The position numbers and the translations under genes were made by a program. 64,000 nucleotides of DNA from Aptenodytes patagonicus. Its lineage: Eukaryota; Chordata; Aves; Sphenisciformes; Spheniscidae. The notes below the pieces were generated by a model. The model saw only the letters and a list, made by a program, of their open reading frames with translations, had not been told where the DNA came from and made no database searches. This document shows, in pieces, positions 14,701 to 24,695 of this stretch (within the stretch, counting starts at the first letter, position 1; each line of letters begins with the position of its first letter). The stretch spans positions 104,768,802 to 104,832,801 of the forward strand of contig NC_134950.1 of the NCBI RefSeq assembly GCF_965638725.1. The letters are read 5' to 3'.

Positions 14701-16510
14701 AGCTCAGCTATACTTCAAGAACAGCTCTGGTCTCAGACTGAGTTTACAGTTTTCCTAATACGCTAAAAGCAGCTTCTGAGATTATCAAATGGTTAACCTT
14801 CAGGGTTGTTAATTGGGAGTTCACAGATCATTTTTAGCGTTACTGCAAATGTCCCCATGACTACAATACTAATTTGTCTTGGTTCGCTGAGCGTATCACT
14901 TCTGTGTCAGGAAACAAAATTGAACTGGGTCAACACAGGTATTTCGTATTCCTTTTATTTATTCCCTTTGTCAGTAGGTGAGTAATCAGAAGAAACTAGC
15001 TTTGTGAATAGAGAGAGGATGGCTCATGTAGATTAATTGCTTTTTCTACAGAAGGCATCTTTGTGATCAGGGATAAAGCAGCATTCAGACCTAACTGTGA
15101 TACCGCATGTAAATCTGGTGTTAGTCTTACAGGACAATCAATCAGGAAATCTCTTTTAAGACTGATACTCCATCCTGCTTTTCACTCATTTATCACTTCA
15201 CTGTATTTTCCTGTTTTTTCACAAATAATTGTCAGTTTATTGCCTTGTTAGTTGCCTTGGGCTGGGGTATGCCAACACTACTCACTGAACAGCATACTGC
15301 TGTGGAAGTAGCTCTGCTCAGGTCAGGGAAACCATGTTTGGCATTACTCATTACTTGAAAGAAGAAAGGCATAACAGCTTTGGAAGGACAGGATGAAATC
15401 CACTGAAAACAGCATTTCTTCCTCCAGACGTAATCCCTTAATTGCGTTTTTTTAATAGCTATTTTTATGATTCCTAGTTTGCAATTGCCCAAACTTACTG
15501 TTGTCATCAAATGCAGGGTTTTTTCCAAGGAGCTTGGGCATTGCTATTAATGAAACCACCATTAATCTCACCTTCTTCTTCATGTACCATAGTAATTTAA
15601 GCACTTTAAAAAGACCTTGTTTTTCCTTTGGCTAATACTATCCCATTTTGCTTTAATGCACTTCCGTTTTTTCTGCAACAATACTCTGTTTTATTCCTTT
15701 TTTCACTACAGAGCATTGAAATGACTCTTTAGCATTCTTGCCCTTTACGTTCTCATTATTTTTTCAGAGGAATTACATATTGCCTCTTTGTGGGATACAT
15801 TTTAGCATCTCCAGCTCTTAGTGCCTTGTCATGCTCTCTAACTCTTCCCTCACTAGGTTCCTTAATTCCCCGAACTTGCTTACTTGAAACCTTTTCCCAC
15901 TGAACAACCAACCCGTTGTTACCAGGGCAGACCCAAGACACTAACGCTTGGCCCTCAGCCTCACTCTGTTTCTCTTACAAGTCCAGTTGGGTCTCCTGCT
16001 GACCGATTTATTTGCCCGGTCCCCAGATCTCAGTGCCTTATTCTTTGCAGCTTATAGATCACTTTTTGTGAGTCTATGCACTCGACTGGACAAATAACAG
16101 AGCGTCGAGTCTCTGCATTTTTCCACGCTGATTAAAAGAGTGGAGGGTGGGGGTGGCGATTAGAGACCTGGCCCAAGGCCCCTCCTGCTCCCGCCACCCA
16201 GGGAGGACACCCCGGTGACCTTGGTGGGCACCTGGGCAGCCGCTCCGTGCACCTGCGGGCCTGCCCGGGCCGGGGGACGGCCCCGCCGGTGCCGCGGCCG
16301 GAGAGACCCTCATCACCGCAGCCGCCTGCCGGGGAGAGCCCGGCCCCGCCGGCCTGCCCGGCGTCCCCCCCCCCGCCGCCCAAGCCGCCGCCCCGGGGAG
16401 CCACCTCCGGGCGGGGGTGGCGGGGCGAATGCGGCCCGGCGCCCCTCCGCGCCCGGCGGCGGCGGCTCAGTGCGCAGGCACGGAGCGGCAGCGAGCGGCG
16501 CTCCGGGCCG

Positions 16511-16540
16511 TACATAATACGTGGTGTCTGGGGCCGGCGC
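16511..16540 (+). promoter_or_regulatory. Candidate NRSN1 core promoter with TATA-like box
   Basis: TACATAATAC at 16511-16520 is an isolated AT-rich patch inside the GC-rich island and could act as a weak TATA box. A start site about 25-30 bases downstream would fall near 16540, just before the GC-rich leader that ends in a splice donor at 16632. An ACGTG core overlaps at 16519-16523. The exact start is inferred; CpG-island promoters often use several start sites. Confidence 0.4.
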
Positions 16541-16632
16541 GGCGCAGAGCGGAGATGGGACCGGGGCGGGAGAGCCGCAGCTAGCGCCGCCGCGGTTGCT
16601 CAGCCGGCCGAGGGGAGAGGCAGGAGGGACAG
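16540..16632 (+). other. Putative NRSN1 non-coding exon 1
   Basis: A GC-rich leader of roughly 90 bases ends in GGGACAG followed by GTAACC at 16633, a good splice donor in the right orientation for joining to the acceptor at 21914-21915. The 5' edge is inferred from the TATA-like patch upstream. It contains a 9-codon upstream reading frame (16555-16584). Other donors or additional leader exons in the 5.3-kb intron cannot be excluded; one AG preceded by pyrimidines near 17841 was noted but not called. Confidence 0.5.
16555..16584 (+). promoter_or_regulatory. Short upstream ORF in the putative NRSN1 leader
   Basis: An ATG at 16555-16557 has G at -3 and G at +4, a favourable initiation context. 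It opens a frame of nine codons that closes at TAG 16582-16584, well before the donor at 16632. If exon 1 is as proposed, this uORF lies wholly in the 5' UTR and would be expected to lower translation of the main frame. This depends on the start site being upstream of 16555. Confidence 0.35.
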
Positions 16633-19600
16633 GTAACCCCGCCGCCCCGGGGCCGCCGCTCCTGGCCTCTCGGCAAACTTGGGCTCGGCAGTTTGGCGGG
16701 GGCGGCGGAGGCTCCTGTGACCGTCGGCGCCCTCACGGGGGGGGCGTACGGCGCGGAGCTTCCCGCGGGGGAGGTGGCGGTGGGGCACCGGCTGCCCGGC
16801 GGGGGAGGCGGGGGTACAGCGGGGCGCCCGGGCTTCGCCTCCCGGCCCGCGAGAGGGGGCGGCCCTCCCGGGGGAGGGTCGTGCCGCGCTGCCCCGCCGG
16901 CGCCGGGAGGGGGCTGTGCCGCCGCGCTGCGCTAGGGGGCGCCGCGGCCGGGCGCTGCTGGGCAGGGGCAGGGGCAGGGGCAGGGGCAGAGCGGGGAACG
17001 GCCGGGCCGGGCTCTCCTCCGCCCTCGGCGCCCCGGTACGCGGGGCTGCCGGCGCCGGGCCGGGAGGGGTGAGGGCCGCCAGTCGGTCGCGGGGGCCGAG
17101 ATCTCCGCCGGGGTGCGGGCGCTGCGGAGTTCTTCCGCTTCGCCCGGGAAACGGGCGATCGAGAGCGCGTCCAGCCCTGCCGGCGGGGCGTCCCGCTCCG
17201 GCCTGCGCGGCCGTTGGCCGGAGGGGCCGCGACCTGGCGGCCGGGAAGCCGGCGGGGCCGCCGCCCCCGGGAGGGGAGGCCCCGGCCTGCGCTTCCCGCG
17301 GGGCCTTGCCCCCTGCACAGGAGAGGCGAGGCCCCGCTCGCTCCCCCGTGCGCGGCAGGGGCGCAGGAGTCGCCCCGGCAAGCGGCCGGTCACCCCAGAC
17401 GTCCTCGGGGGAACGGCGGCAGCCGCCCATCCCACTCCCCAGCCCCGCGCGAAGGCAGGGCGCTGGGCGGGAGCCGCGGCTGCAGGGGGGCTCGCGTCGA
17501 CTTTGGTGGACTGGGTCAGGCCGAGCACGGCTTGGCCCAGCCTCTGGCCTGGGAACGTGGTGGACGCGGGAACGTGGCGTGACAGTTAGCTGAGGCATCA
17601 AAAAGGCCACCTCGGAGACTGCTGTCAAAGACAGGTTATTTATTCCAGTATTCACTCTTCACAGGGGTCTTGCCTTCTGTAGGTACAGACTGGAAACATG
17701 AAGGGTCAAAGTGTGTAAATCTGGAGAAGGGAGAGAGGGACTTCACCTGTGCGAACCCGTTGGCATTTGTGGCTTACATTTGGCGGCTGTGTGGTGTCGC
17801 GGAGCAATGGTGCCTCCTTACTTGCTTTGTCCCGCCTTTCAGGTGCCAATTCCTTACACTTTTTTAAATATGTCCAACCCTTCAATAAGAAAGCAAAGTA
17901 GCTGGAAAACTTATTGGCTAATTTTTCTTGGAGCTTGCTCATCTTTTAATCTGCCTGTTCACCAATCCAGTCACATCTCCCCAGATCAGTGGAGAATAGT
18001 AAAGCTCAAAGTAAACAGGACAGCTTTTGCCATGGAAACAAAAGTTGCTAGGGGATGGATTGCTACTACGCAGTGATGTGCTCTGAAGCTGTGATCATAC
18101 ATCCCATGTGTTCCTAGGCACCTTGGATTTAGGCACTGAAAAACTTTTAATGATTAAACCACTTCCTGCGGCCTGCATGCATGTTCTAAGCTCATCTAGA
18201 ACACGGATTTGGGTAACAGTGACTCTTTTCAGCAAAAGTTTCCCAACATTTCAGCATTTAGTTTCTCAACCATGAAGGTGAGACATGCAAATACACATCA
18301 ACGCTCAAGAGATCATAGCTACTGCAGTATTTATTCATCCAATGTAAATTGATGCTGTGACACACGTTTCCTTCTTATTTGTGGAGAACCGTTTTCTCCC
18401 ACCATACTCTGACTGTTTCAGTTCCTCTGCCCCATCTGTAAGTAGCAAGAACAGCAACATTATGTTTACATTGCAGTTGAGAAAAGAGGCCGTCCTAGGC
18501 CAAATTACCAGGCTGCTTCAATGAGTCATATAGGGCTGGGAAGCCTTCTTCCCTTCTCTCTAAGGGACGAGATATTTTGCAAAAGATAGGAGGTTACTTA
18601 TAAGTGGAAGTGTCTGAGCATAAAGAAATTGTTCAGTAGGACTAATATTATGCAGTGCTTGAAAAGAATTAATGATGCTGGCAGTCCTTTTTTTTTTTTT
18701 CCCCCCTTCCATTTTAAAAGGTCATGCTACTTGATGCTATCACAAGTCTTTCAAGCAAAAGATCATTCTTTTGTTTTCTATTCCACCTCCCAGTTCTTAT
18801 TTATCATTTTGCTCATGTCTGACCAAAACCACCTATTAGCATTTTAGATTGCTAAAGAAATAGAATCTATGTGTAATATAAGTGATTCCAGGCTGTGCGG
18901 TTCTTATAGGCAATTCTTCATCAAGCTGTTAGAAACGCTACACTCTTCTTTCTCTCTCTTGACTAAATCTACAGACAGTGCAGTGAATGCAAGATAGCCT
19001 TTATACAGCTTTCTGCCACATTACATTGAGTTTTCTTAAATTAATTGCAATAACTACAGTTGCTGGTTCAGACTCAGCGATGTGCTTCACCTGCTTTCTG
19101 AATTCTGGAGAAACCAAAGCAGCTCTAAAGTTGTCTCCTGGTGGCAGCTGGAGTAATGCAAGCGAGCTTTGGCAGGCCACATTGTCCGGTCCTTCCCTGT
19201 GTTGACCTTACGGAGTCGCTTACACCTGGGGAGAATACATCCCTTTCTGCTCATTGTGCGATGCTAAATATGCTTACCTGAATGACTTAAACTGGCAAGG
19301 AATTAAGCATAATTTATTTAAGGAGGTAGGGTTGATGTGAGAATAAAGATCTAAGGAAGGACCGGAGAGAATGAGTCTCTGCAGAGCTTTGGTTGGACTC
19401 TTTACTTTCTTCTCTTTCTGATGTAGGAGATGGAGTGCTTGCCTACTCATAACCAAAAGACATGTTGAGGAATACGGACGTAAACTGTTCTTATCCTTGA
19501 GGTATAGGTTGTGCAACCCTGTGTGTGAGCGCTGGGGCAGCTATGGTAAACTACACCATTGCTTCCTCCTCTCCTTTCACCCTAAGGTTTTTTTATGAGG

Positions 19601-21915
19601 TGGGCAGAATTCTGGTTTTATGAGAACTCTTCAGTGTTTGTCCTGTGGAAGATGGCAGCTAGCTGTTGAAGAAATGGTGGCAGTGAGAAAAGAGGACTTC
19701 TTTTCCTCTCTTTTCAGGTAGGGAATAAACAGCAGAAGGAGAGACTCCCAGGGGAAACAAAAAGAGCTCTTTTGCAAAAGAACAAACAGGCTCCAAAAGT
19801 AGAATAACTTTCAGCGTTTCTCCACAAGAGTTCAGATTATATACTTATATCCATACCACCTTTTTTTTTTTGTACCTCAAAAGGTAATAGTGTTCAAAAG
19901 CTCATAGCATTGTAAAAGAGCACAACAAACTAATTTTTTTTCACATATTAACTGTAGTGGGAAAAGTCAGTATTAGCAACATACAACTTGACACAGGGTG
20001 ACCCGGGTGCCAGGCTCTCCCTGCTCACCTGGTGAGCAGCTGGTGCTGCCCAGGAGGTTCCTGCTGTCTCAAGGTCTCCGTCCACCCTGCCTGTTTCTCT
20101 ACCTTGCCTGGGAAGGCCAGCACCTTGAGCACACTCCGGAGGGCACTGATGCTGTACCATTAGCAGAGAGCAAGCCCATCCACAGAGTCAGAGAGCACTT
20201 CTTTGGTTTCCTAACGCTTTACGGTGGCTGAAGTGGAAAAGGGAAACCTGCAGGGGATGCAGAGGCAGTTCTGGGTTCGAAGAAGGGGCTTCTGCCAGAA
20301 GCTGTGCCTGGCACTACCCCTGCTGCTCTGCAAAGCTCAGCCACCAGCGCTGTCCCCCCTCTCTCCTGGAGGGAGCTCTGGCCCTTGCTAGGGCCCCGGC
20401 ATCAGGCGGGCCTCCTCCTCCACTCGGTCATGACTTCTGTGAAAGCCTCGAAACCTCATCATGAGTTGCAAGAGAGAGATTTGCAATTATAAGATGTTGA
20501 GATCATGAAATCCCAAACTGAATACATATTAGATATAAAAAACAAGATTACTGGATTTTATAAGGAGGAAGAAGCAAACCCCTCTTTATCCCTGAGCCAA
20601 GAACACAACCAGATTCCAAAAGGCTGGAAGATCACTGTTATATCAGCAGTGATTTCGGAGCCAGACAAGAGCTTCATTCAGGCTGTTGCCATTTCCCATC
20701 AATATTTTCTGGCTTCTGCTTAATTTAAATGCAGCAGCGTTTGTTATTCTTGCATACTCGGGTATTTCATACCCAGCAAGGTCACCCATTCCTGAAGGGC
20801 AAAGGGCTGTAGGGCTGCAAAATTGGGAGGTCCTAGCTGCCATGAGCATGTCAAACCTTCCTTCCTTCCTTCCCTCTAAGTAAAATTGCTGTGGCAATCA
20901 GATGAACTGCTTGAAGCTGATATAAATTGAGCTGTGACATTCAGATGCAAGTACTGATTAACAGTTCCCTTTGGACTGAGACTTTTTGAACTTCTTTAAA
21001 GAGAAGTCAGTCAGCTTAAGTAATATTGACCTGTTGGCTCAAGTTTTTTAGGGGCTAGTATTACTTCAATGAATTCAGTAGCATTGCACCTGTGCAAGCA
21101 AGTTCAGGCCTGGGACCTGCATAGTTAAATACAAATTTTGTGTGTTAGGAGAACTCCCATGAAGTGGAAAAAGTAGGGAACATTGTTGGTATTTTTCATA
21201 GCAGGCAAAATTCTGATTTTATTAAAGTCAGCAGGAGCCTGGGCATTGACTTCTCCAGGGGAGCAGTGGTTTGCCACAAGTTTAGTATTTCCATTTCACT
21301 CTCTTCAGTGAGCAGATTGGTGCTGTTATGGCATTCCATCTTTTTCATTTTTAATTATCCATATTTAAGTACAGGATATATACAGTTTCAATCTGTCTGG
21401 GACTTATTTTGCCTCTGTTTCTCATGGCTACGAATGCTTAGTCCTGCACTTCAAAAGCTCAGGCAAAAAATATTAAAAAACCTTACCCAGCAGTTTGGAA
21501 AGTTCCTAAGGTTGCAAACTCTGGTTAACTGATAGAAGCAGTCTGGATGAGAGGCAACATGAGCCCTTGAGGGATGCTGGCTTTTGTTACCTGATATATT
21601 CTGCTTTTTTCAATCTCCATGGAAACGCAGTAGCACACTAGTGCAAAAGATGGGGAGTGGGCACCCTGCATAGGGGAGGGAATGTTCCCTGCAGCACCTT
21701 TAGGCTGTGCTGCACCAAAACGCTGAGTGCCTTGGGTTCACTTGAGCTGAGTCACCACATGCAACTCTGCCAGGCTCATTTCTTGGTTTGGAAAAAAGTG
21801 AAGGAAAGGTCTCTCCTGGGCTGCTTTTCTTCATGTCATTTGGAGAGTTTGTAGCCAGCTTTGCTCTCCTGCCACATCGATAACGATCTGCTTTGCATGA
21901 AACCTCTCATTGCAG
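16633..21915 (+). other. NRSN1 intron 1
   Basis: The interval between the proposed donor at 16633 (GTAACC) and the acceptor at 21911-21915 (TGCAG). The first kilobase is still CpG island; the rest is ordinary non-coding DNA with a T/C run near 18688 and a short CTTC repeat near 20857. No coding exon is supported within it. Confidence 0.5.
16961..16988 (+). repeat. GGGGCA hexamer repeat, G-quadruplex motif
   Basis: Nearly five copies of GGGGCA in tandem (a partial copy, then four full ones). The four GGGG runs at 16965-16968, 16971-16974, 16977-16980 and 16983-16986 are separated by two-base loops, a textbook G-quadruplex-forming pattern on the + strand. It lies in intron 1 just downstream of the proposed first exon. 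Confidence 0.9.
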
Positions 21916-21924
21916 GTAGGAAGG

Positions 21925-22113
21925 ATGAGCTCCTATGCTGACATCTGTGCGTCCAAGCATGCGCAGGGCAGCACCGAGGGAGGGTACCAACGCTACGGAG
22001 TTCGGTCCTACCTGCATCAGTTTTATGAGGACTGCACAGCTTCAATTTGGGAGTATGAGGATGATTTTCAGATCCAGAGATCGCCTAGCAGGTGGAGCTC
22101 TGCGTTCTGGAAG
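21925..22113 (+). CDS. NRSN1: Neurensin-1, coding exon 1 (residues 1-63)
   Basis: First coding exon of NRSN1, a small vesicle-membrane protein of neurons linked to neurite growth and transport. The exon starts at 21916 after a CTCTCATTGCAG acceptor. The ATG at 21925 has A at -3 and is the family's start. Residues 1-63 form the N-terminal tail, with the family's Tyr/Arg-rich stretch YGVRSYLHQFYEDCTASIWE near residues 24-43 and a Trp-Lys pair just before the first membrane span. The donor AAG|GTACTG at 22113/22114 is phase 0 and joins directly to 23146. The two exons together give 195 residues, the length I know for mammalian neurensin-1. Identification is confident; neurensin-2 differs in this region. 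Confidence 0.95.
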
Positions 22114-22544
22114 GTACTGCCCATTGCTGTTTACTGGAGAGAGAAACTCCCATTTCAAGACTTTCCCATGTAACTAATGGTTTTAGGTATTCATCCAGAA
22201 AGGCCGCCTGTTGCTCAGTTTTCCCTGAGATGACTGAATAACCATCTATCTGAAAGCAGGGTGCTCTTACCAAGATACACCAGCTTCCAAAGGAGTTCTG
22301 GGGTCTTTGGATCCTCTAGTTTCTCTGTCACAAGGAGCCATGTCACTGAAACATCAAAGTCTTGTCTGGGAAACCCTACCCATAGCTTGCAAGTGTAGTT
22401 TACCTCCGCTCTGCACCCACGATAGTCCTGCCAGATTATTGGGAATAGGACTGGTAGGTTAACAGCAGTAACTCTGGGACTGCGTGACCCTGTGTGACCC
22501 AGGGATCAAGAAAATTGCAGGATGTCCCTTAAGGTCAGGGAACT

Positions 22545-22640
22545 TGACAGAACTGGAGAACACCAGAGGTTGGAAGGGGCCCGTGAGGCCATCTAATCCA
22601 AGCCCTCTGCTTTGATGGTAGGGCCATTCTGTGTGAACCA
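22545..22640 (-). mobile_element. Old CR1 LINE 3'-end fragment
   Basis: The + strand reads GAGGTTGGAAGGGGCCCGTG (near 22567) followed by a diverged form of the common CR1 tail in reverse orientation: ATCTAATCCAAGCCC, where the consensus has a variant of ATCTAGTCCAACCCC. This places the element's sense strand on -. Only the last 100 bases or so are recognisable, and the terminal octamer repeats have been lost. It lies inside an NRSN1 intron. Confidence 0.7.
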
Positions 22641-23120
22641 AATTTTGCACTTAGACTTGAAATGTGCGAGAAGTGTTCTGTGACCTGTTCACAGCAATAG
22701 CAGCTTCCCTCTAATCAGTGCAAAGGAATGACATTTCATGGAGTAAAAGCAAGTGGCGGATACGACACAGACTATCAGCAGGGACTGAACTGTTGGTGTT
22801 AACCACCACCTAAAGCTAAAGAAATAATCAGTTACACAGCACTGGGATTAAATCCTCTCTGCGATGGGGCCTTTGGACATGAAATGCTATTTAGACGTAT
22901 AGATGCATATTCCATTGTTTCCAGAAATGTAAATACTGAATTATGGGAGTTGTAAAAAGACAGTTTCTCCATATGTTCTAGTAGGGCCACCTATGACCTA
23001 AGAGAAAAATATCAGCCTTCTCCTAGAAGAGAGAACTGTACCTGCAAGACACTGTGAAAGTTAAATGCCTCCTAGGACCGCTTACCAACTAAAAGCTGGA
23101 AAGGCATACTAATTGGGGCT

Positions 23121-23142
23121 TTTTGTTTGTTTGTTTGTTTTC
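23121..23142 (+). repeat. TTTG microsatellite at an NRSN1 splice acceptor
   Basis: TTTTG followed by TTTG units and TTTT runs straight into CCAG at 23142-23145. The repeat itself is therefore the polypyrimidine tract of the acceptor for the second coding exon. Length variation here would change tract length. Confidence 0.9.
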
Positions 23143-23145
23143 CAG

Positions 23146-23544
23146 GTCGGACTCATCTCTGGGACGGCTTTTATGCTGATAGGTTTAACGGTTCTTGTAG
23201 TGGGTTTTCTTGTGCCGCCGAAAATCGAAGCTCTTGGGAAAGATGATTTTGTTGTGGTGGATACCCGTGCCATTCAGTTTAATGGGTCCCTTGACATATG
23301 CAAGCTGGCAGGAGCAATCTTGTTTTGTGTTGGAGGGTCCACCGTGGCAGCGTGTCTGCTGATGTCTGCTTTTGCTAAAAGTTACTCCAAAGAAGAAAAG
23401 TACCTCCAGCAGAGATTTAAAGAGAGAATAGCCGATATAAAAGCCCATGCAAACCCAGTCACAAAAGCGCCAGCACCGGGAGAATCAAAGATACCTGTCA
23501 CTTTGTCCAAAGTTCAGAATGTCCAACCTTTATCTGAAACCTGA
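23146..23544 (+). CDS. NRSN1: Neurensin-1, coding exon 2 (residues 64-195)
   Basis: Second and last coding exon, 132 codons plus TGA at 23542-23544, in phase 0 with the previous exon. It carries both membrane segments: residues about 65-86 (GLISGTAFMLIGLTVLVVGF, then a Pro-Pro at 87-88) and about 117-139 (LAGAILFCVGGSTVAACLLM). A loop of about 30 residues between them contains FVVVDTRAIQFNGSLD. After the second span comes a charged stretch (SKEEKYLQQRFKERIADIKA, 144-163) likely to be helical. The Pro/Thr-rich end includes KIPVTLSKVQNVQPLSET (178-195). With both tails on the same side, the N- and C-termini probably face the cytosol of vesicles. The frame is intact throughout. No other family fits. 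Confidence 0.95.
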   Translation, partial: VGLISGTAFMLIGLTVLVVGFLVPPKIEALGKDDFVVVDTRAIQFNGSLDICKLAGAILFCVGGSTVAACLLMSAFAKSYSKEEKYLQQRFKERIADIKAHANPVTKAPAPGESKIPVTLSKVQNVQPLSET

Positions 23545-24224
23545 CCCTTTCCTTAGGTTTTGTTTCTCACTTGTAGATCACTTTAACTGGGAAATATCAG
23601 CTGTTGTTGGCATACGTGCTAGTCAATTACATCGAGTGCTCTGCTATACAAACACACAGCTGATGGGGAAGCTGCTCCAATACAAATTTAGGATTGGGAA
23701 AAGGGAAATTATGTGATTAGACCTGTGACCAATATATTCAGTGTATTTGAGCATTTTAATCTGTGTTGAACCAATAAGTCCTTGCAACAACGATTAGGTG
23801 TTTAGCTTATCAGATTGCATCCCTGGAAAACATAGGGTGCGTTTATGACAGCTGTACCAGGAACACCCTACATCCCACCGTTTAAAGTTTAGATGAGTTG
23901 GCTTTTTCTTTAATTTTCTTCTTGCCTTTAAGATATTGTTTGGTCTTACTTTTACCTCCTGGTTCTGCTGTCTGGGAAGCCAAGATTCTGCCCTTGTAAT
24001 TTGCACTTGTCCTCCTGTCACGTGCTACAGTCTGTATCAAAGTAATACTGCACAGGTAAAACATACACGACAGAGAGTGCCCCTTAATTTGATCCTGGCA
24101 CACGTTGCTTCCCAATAATGTTACCTTCTGGGAAATGCAAGTTATACTTGATCCTGAGTTACAACTAACCTGTGCAAAACTGCCACTTTTGTCTTAGTCA
24201 TTGCCATATTAACAAAAAATACAA

Positions 24225-24230
24225 AATAAA
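24225..24230 (+). terminator. NRSN1 poly(A) signal, proximal
   Basis: Canonical AATAAA about 680 bases after the stop, with a GT/T-rich element about 30-60 bases downstream as expected for cleavage-stimulating sequence. Confidence 0.55.
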
Positions 24231-24689
24231 GAATTCATACGGGAGGAGGAACATCATACTTGTGTATCTTTGGTTTGATGTTGTTTCTTTCATTATATTG
24301 TATTAAGTTTGAAGCTTATACAAAATGTTTCAGTTTTGGCTGGGTATGGATTACTAAATGTGGTTTGATATGCCCGGGCCCCATATTCTGTCAGTACATT
24401 AATGCCATGTTAGATGACTTCGACATACTTATCTAAAGACATTTTGAAATGCTGTTTATATTTTTATAGAGGATAGAAAAAGTTATGCTTAACCAGATAC
24501 ATTTGTGTAAATGCTTACCTGAAGACTTGTCCTTTCACGGAAGACCCTTAATTATTTTCCCACCCAGGGCAATTATTTCACTGTCTTAATCTATGGATTT
24601 AAATTAAACTGTATAAAGAAAGATGTGACATTTGTACTCTCTGATAATATGTGCCACCTTATAGTTCTGTCTATTTTTTGAATGGATTG

Positions 24690-24695
24690 AATAAA
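24690..24695 (+). terminator. NRSN1 poly(A) signal, distal
   Basis: Canonical AATAAA followed by a possible CA cleavage point about 20 bases on. The downstream GT-rich element is weaker than at the proximal site. Confidence 0.45.

Larger units (their letters stand above)
1..16130. other. Intergenic DNA upstream of NRSN1
   Basis: No gene can be supported in this stretch. The open frames are short, mutually overlapping, lack splice logic and match no family I recognise. The base composition is that of ordinary AT-rich bird intergenic DNA. It holds an A-rich simple repeat near 7.66 kb and a candidate regulatory block at 10.2-11.7 kb, listed separately. The NRSN1 CpG island begins at its right end. 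Confidence 0.7.
16130..17590. promoter_or_regulatory. CpG island, probable NRSN1 promoter
   Basis: About 1.45 kb of very GC-rich, CpG-dense sequence stands out sharply from the AT-rich flanks. It contains repeated GC-box-like GGGGCGG and GGGGCGGG strings, a C10 run near 16367 and a G4-forming hexamer repeat near 16965. Its position about 5 kb upstream of the first NRSN1 coding exon, on the same strand, fits the standard vertebrate layout of CpG-island promoter, non-coding exon 1 and coding exons. The long open frames across it on both strands follow from the lack of AT-rich stop codons and are not genes. Confidence 0.85.
22114..23145 (+). other. NRSN1 intron between the coding exons
   Basis: A 1032-base phase-0 intron with GT at 22114 and AG at 23144-23145. 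It contains an old CR1 fragment near 22.55-22.64 kb and ends in a TTTG microsatellite that forms the acceptor's pyrimidine tract. Confidence 0.9.

Noticed and set aside
16600-17655. Long open frames on both strands in the GC-rich island, up to 351 codons
   Set aside because: They overlap each other in several frames, are Gly/Pro/Arg/Ala-rich as expected from CpG-island composition, and lack family motifs. Stop codons are simply rare in such DNA.
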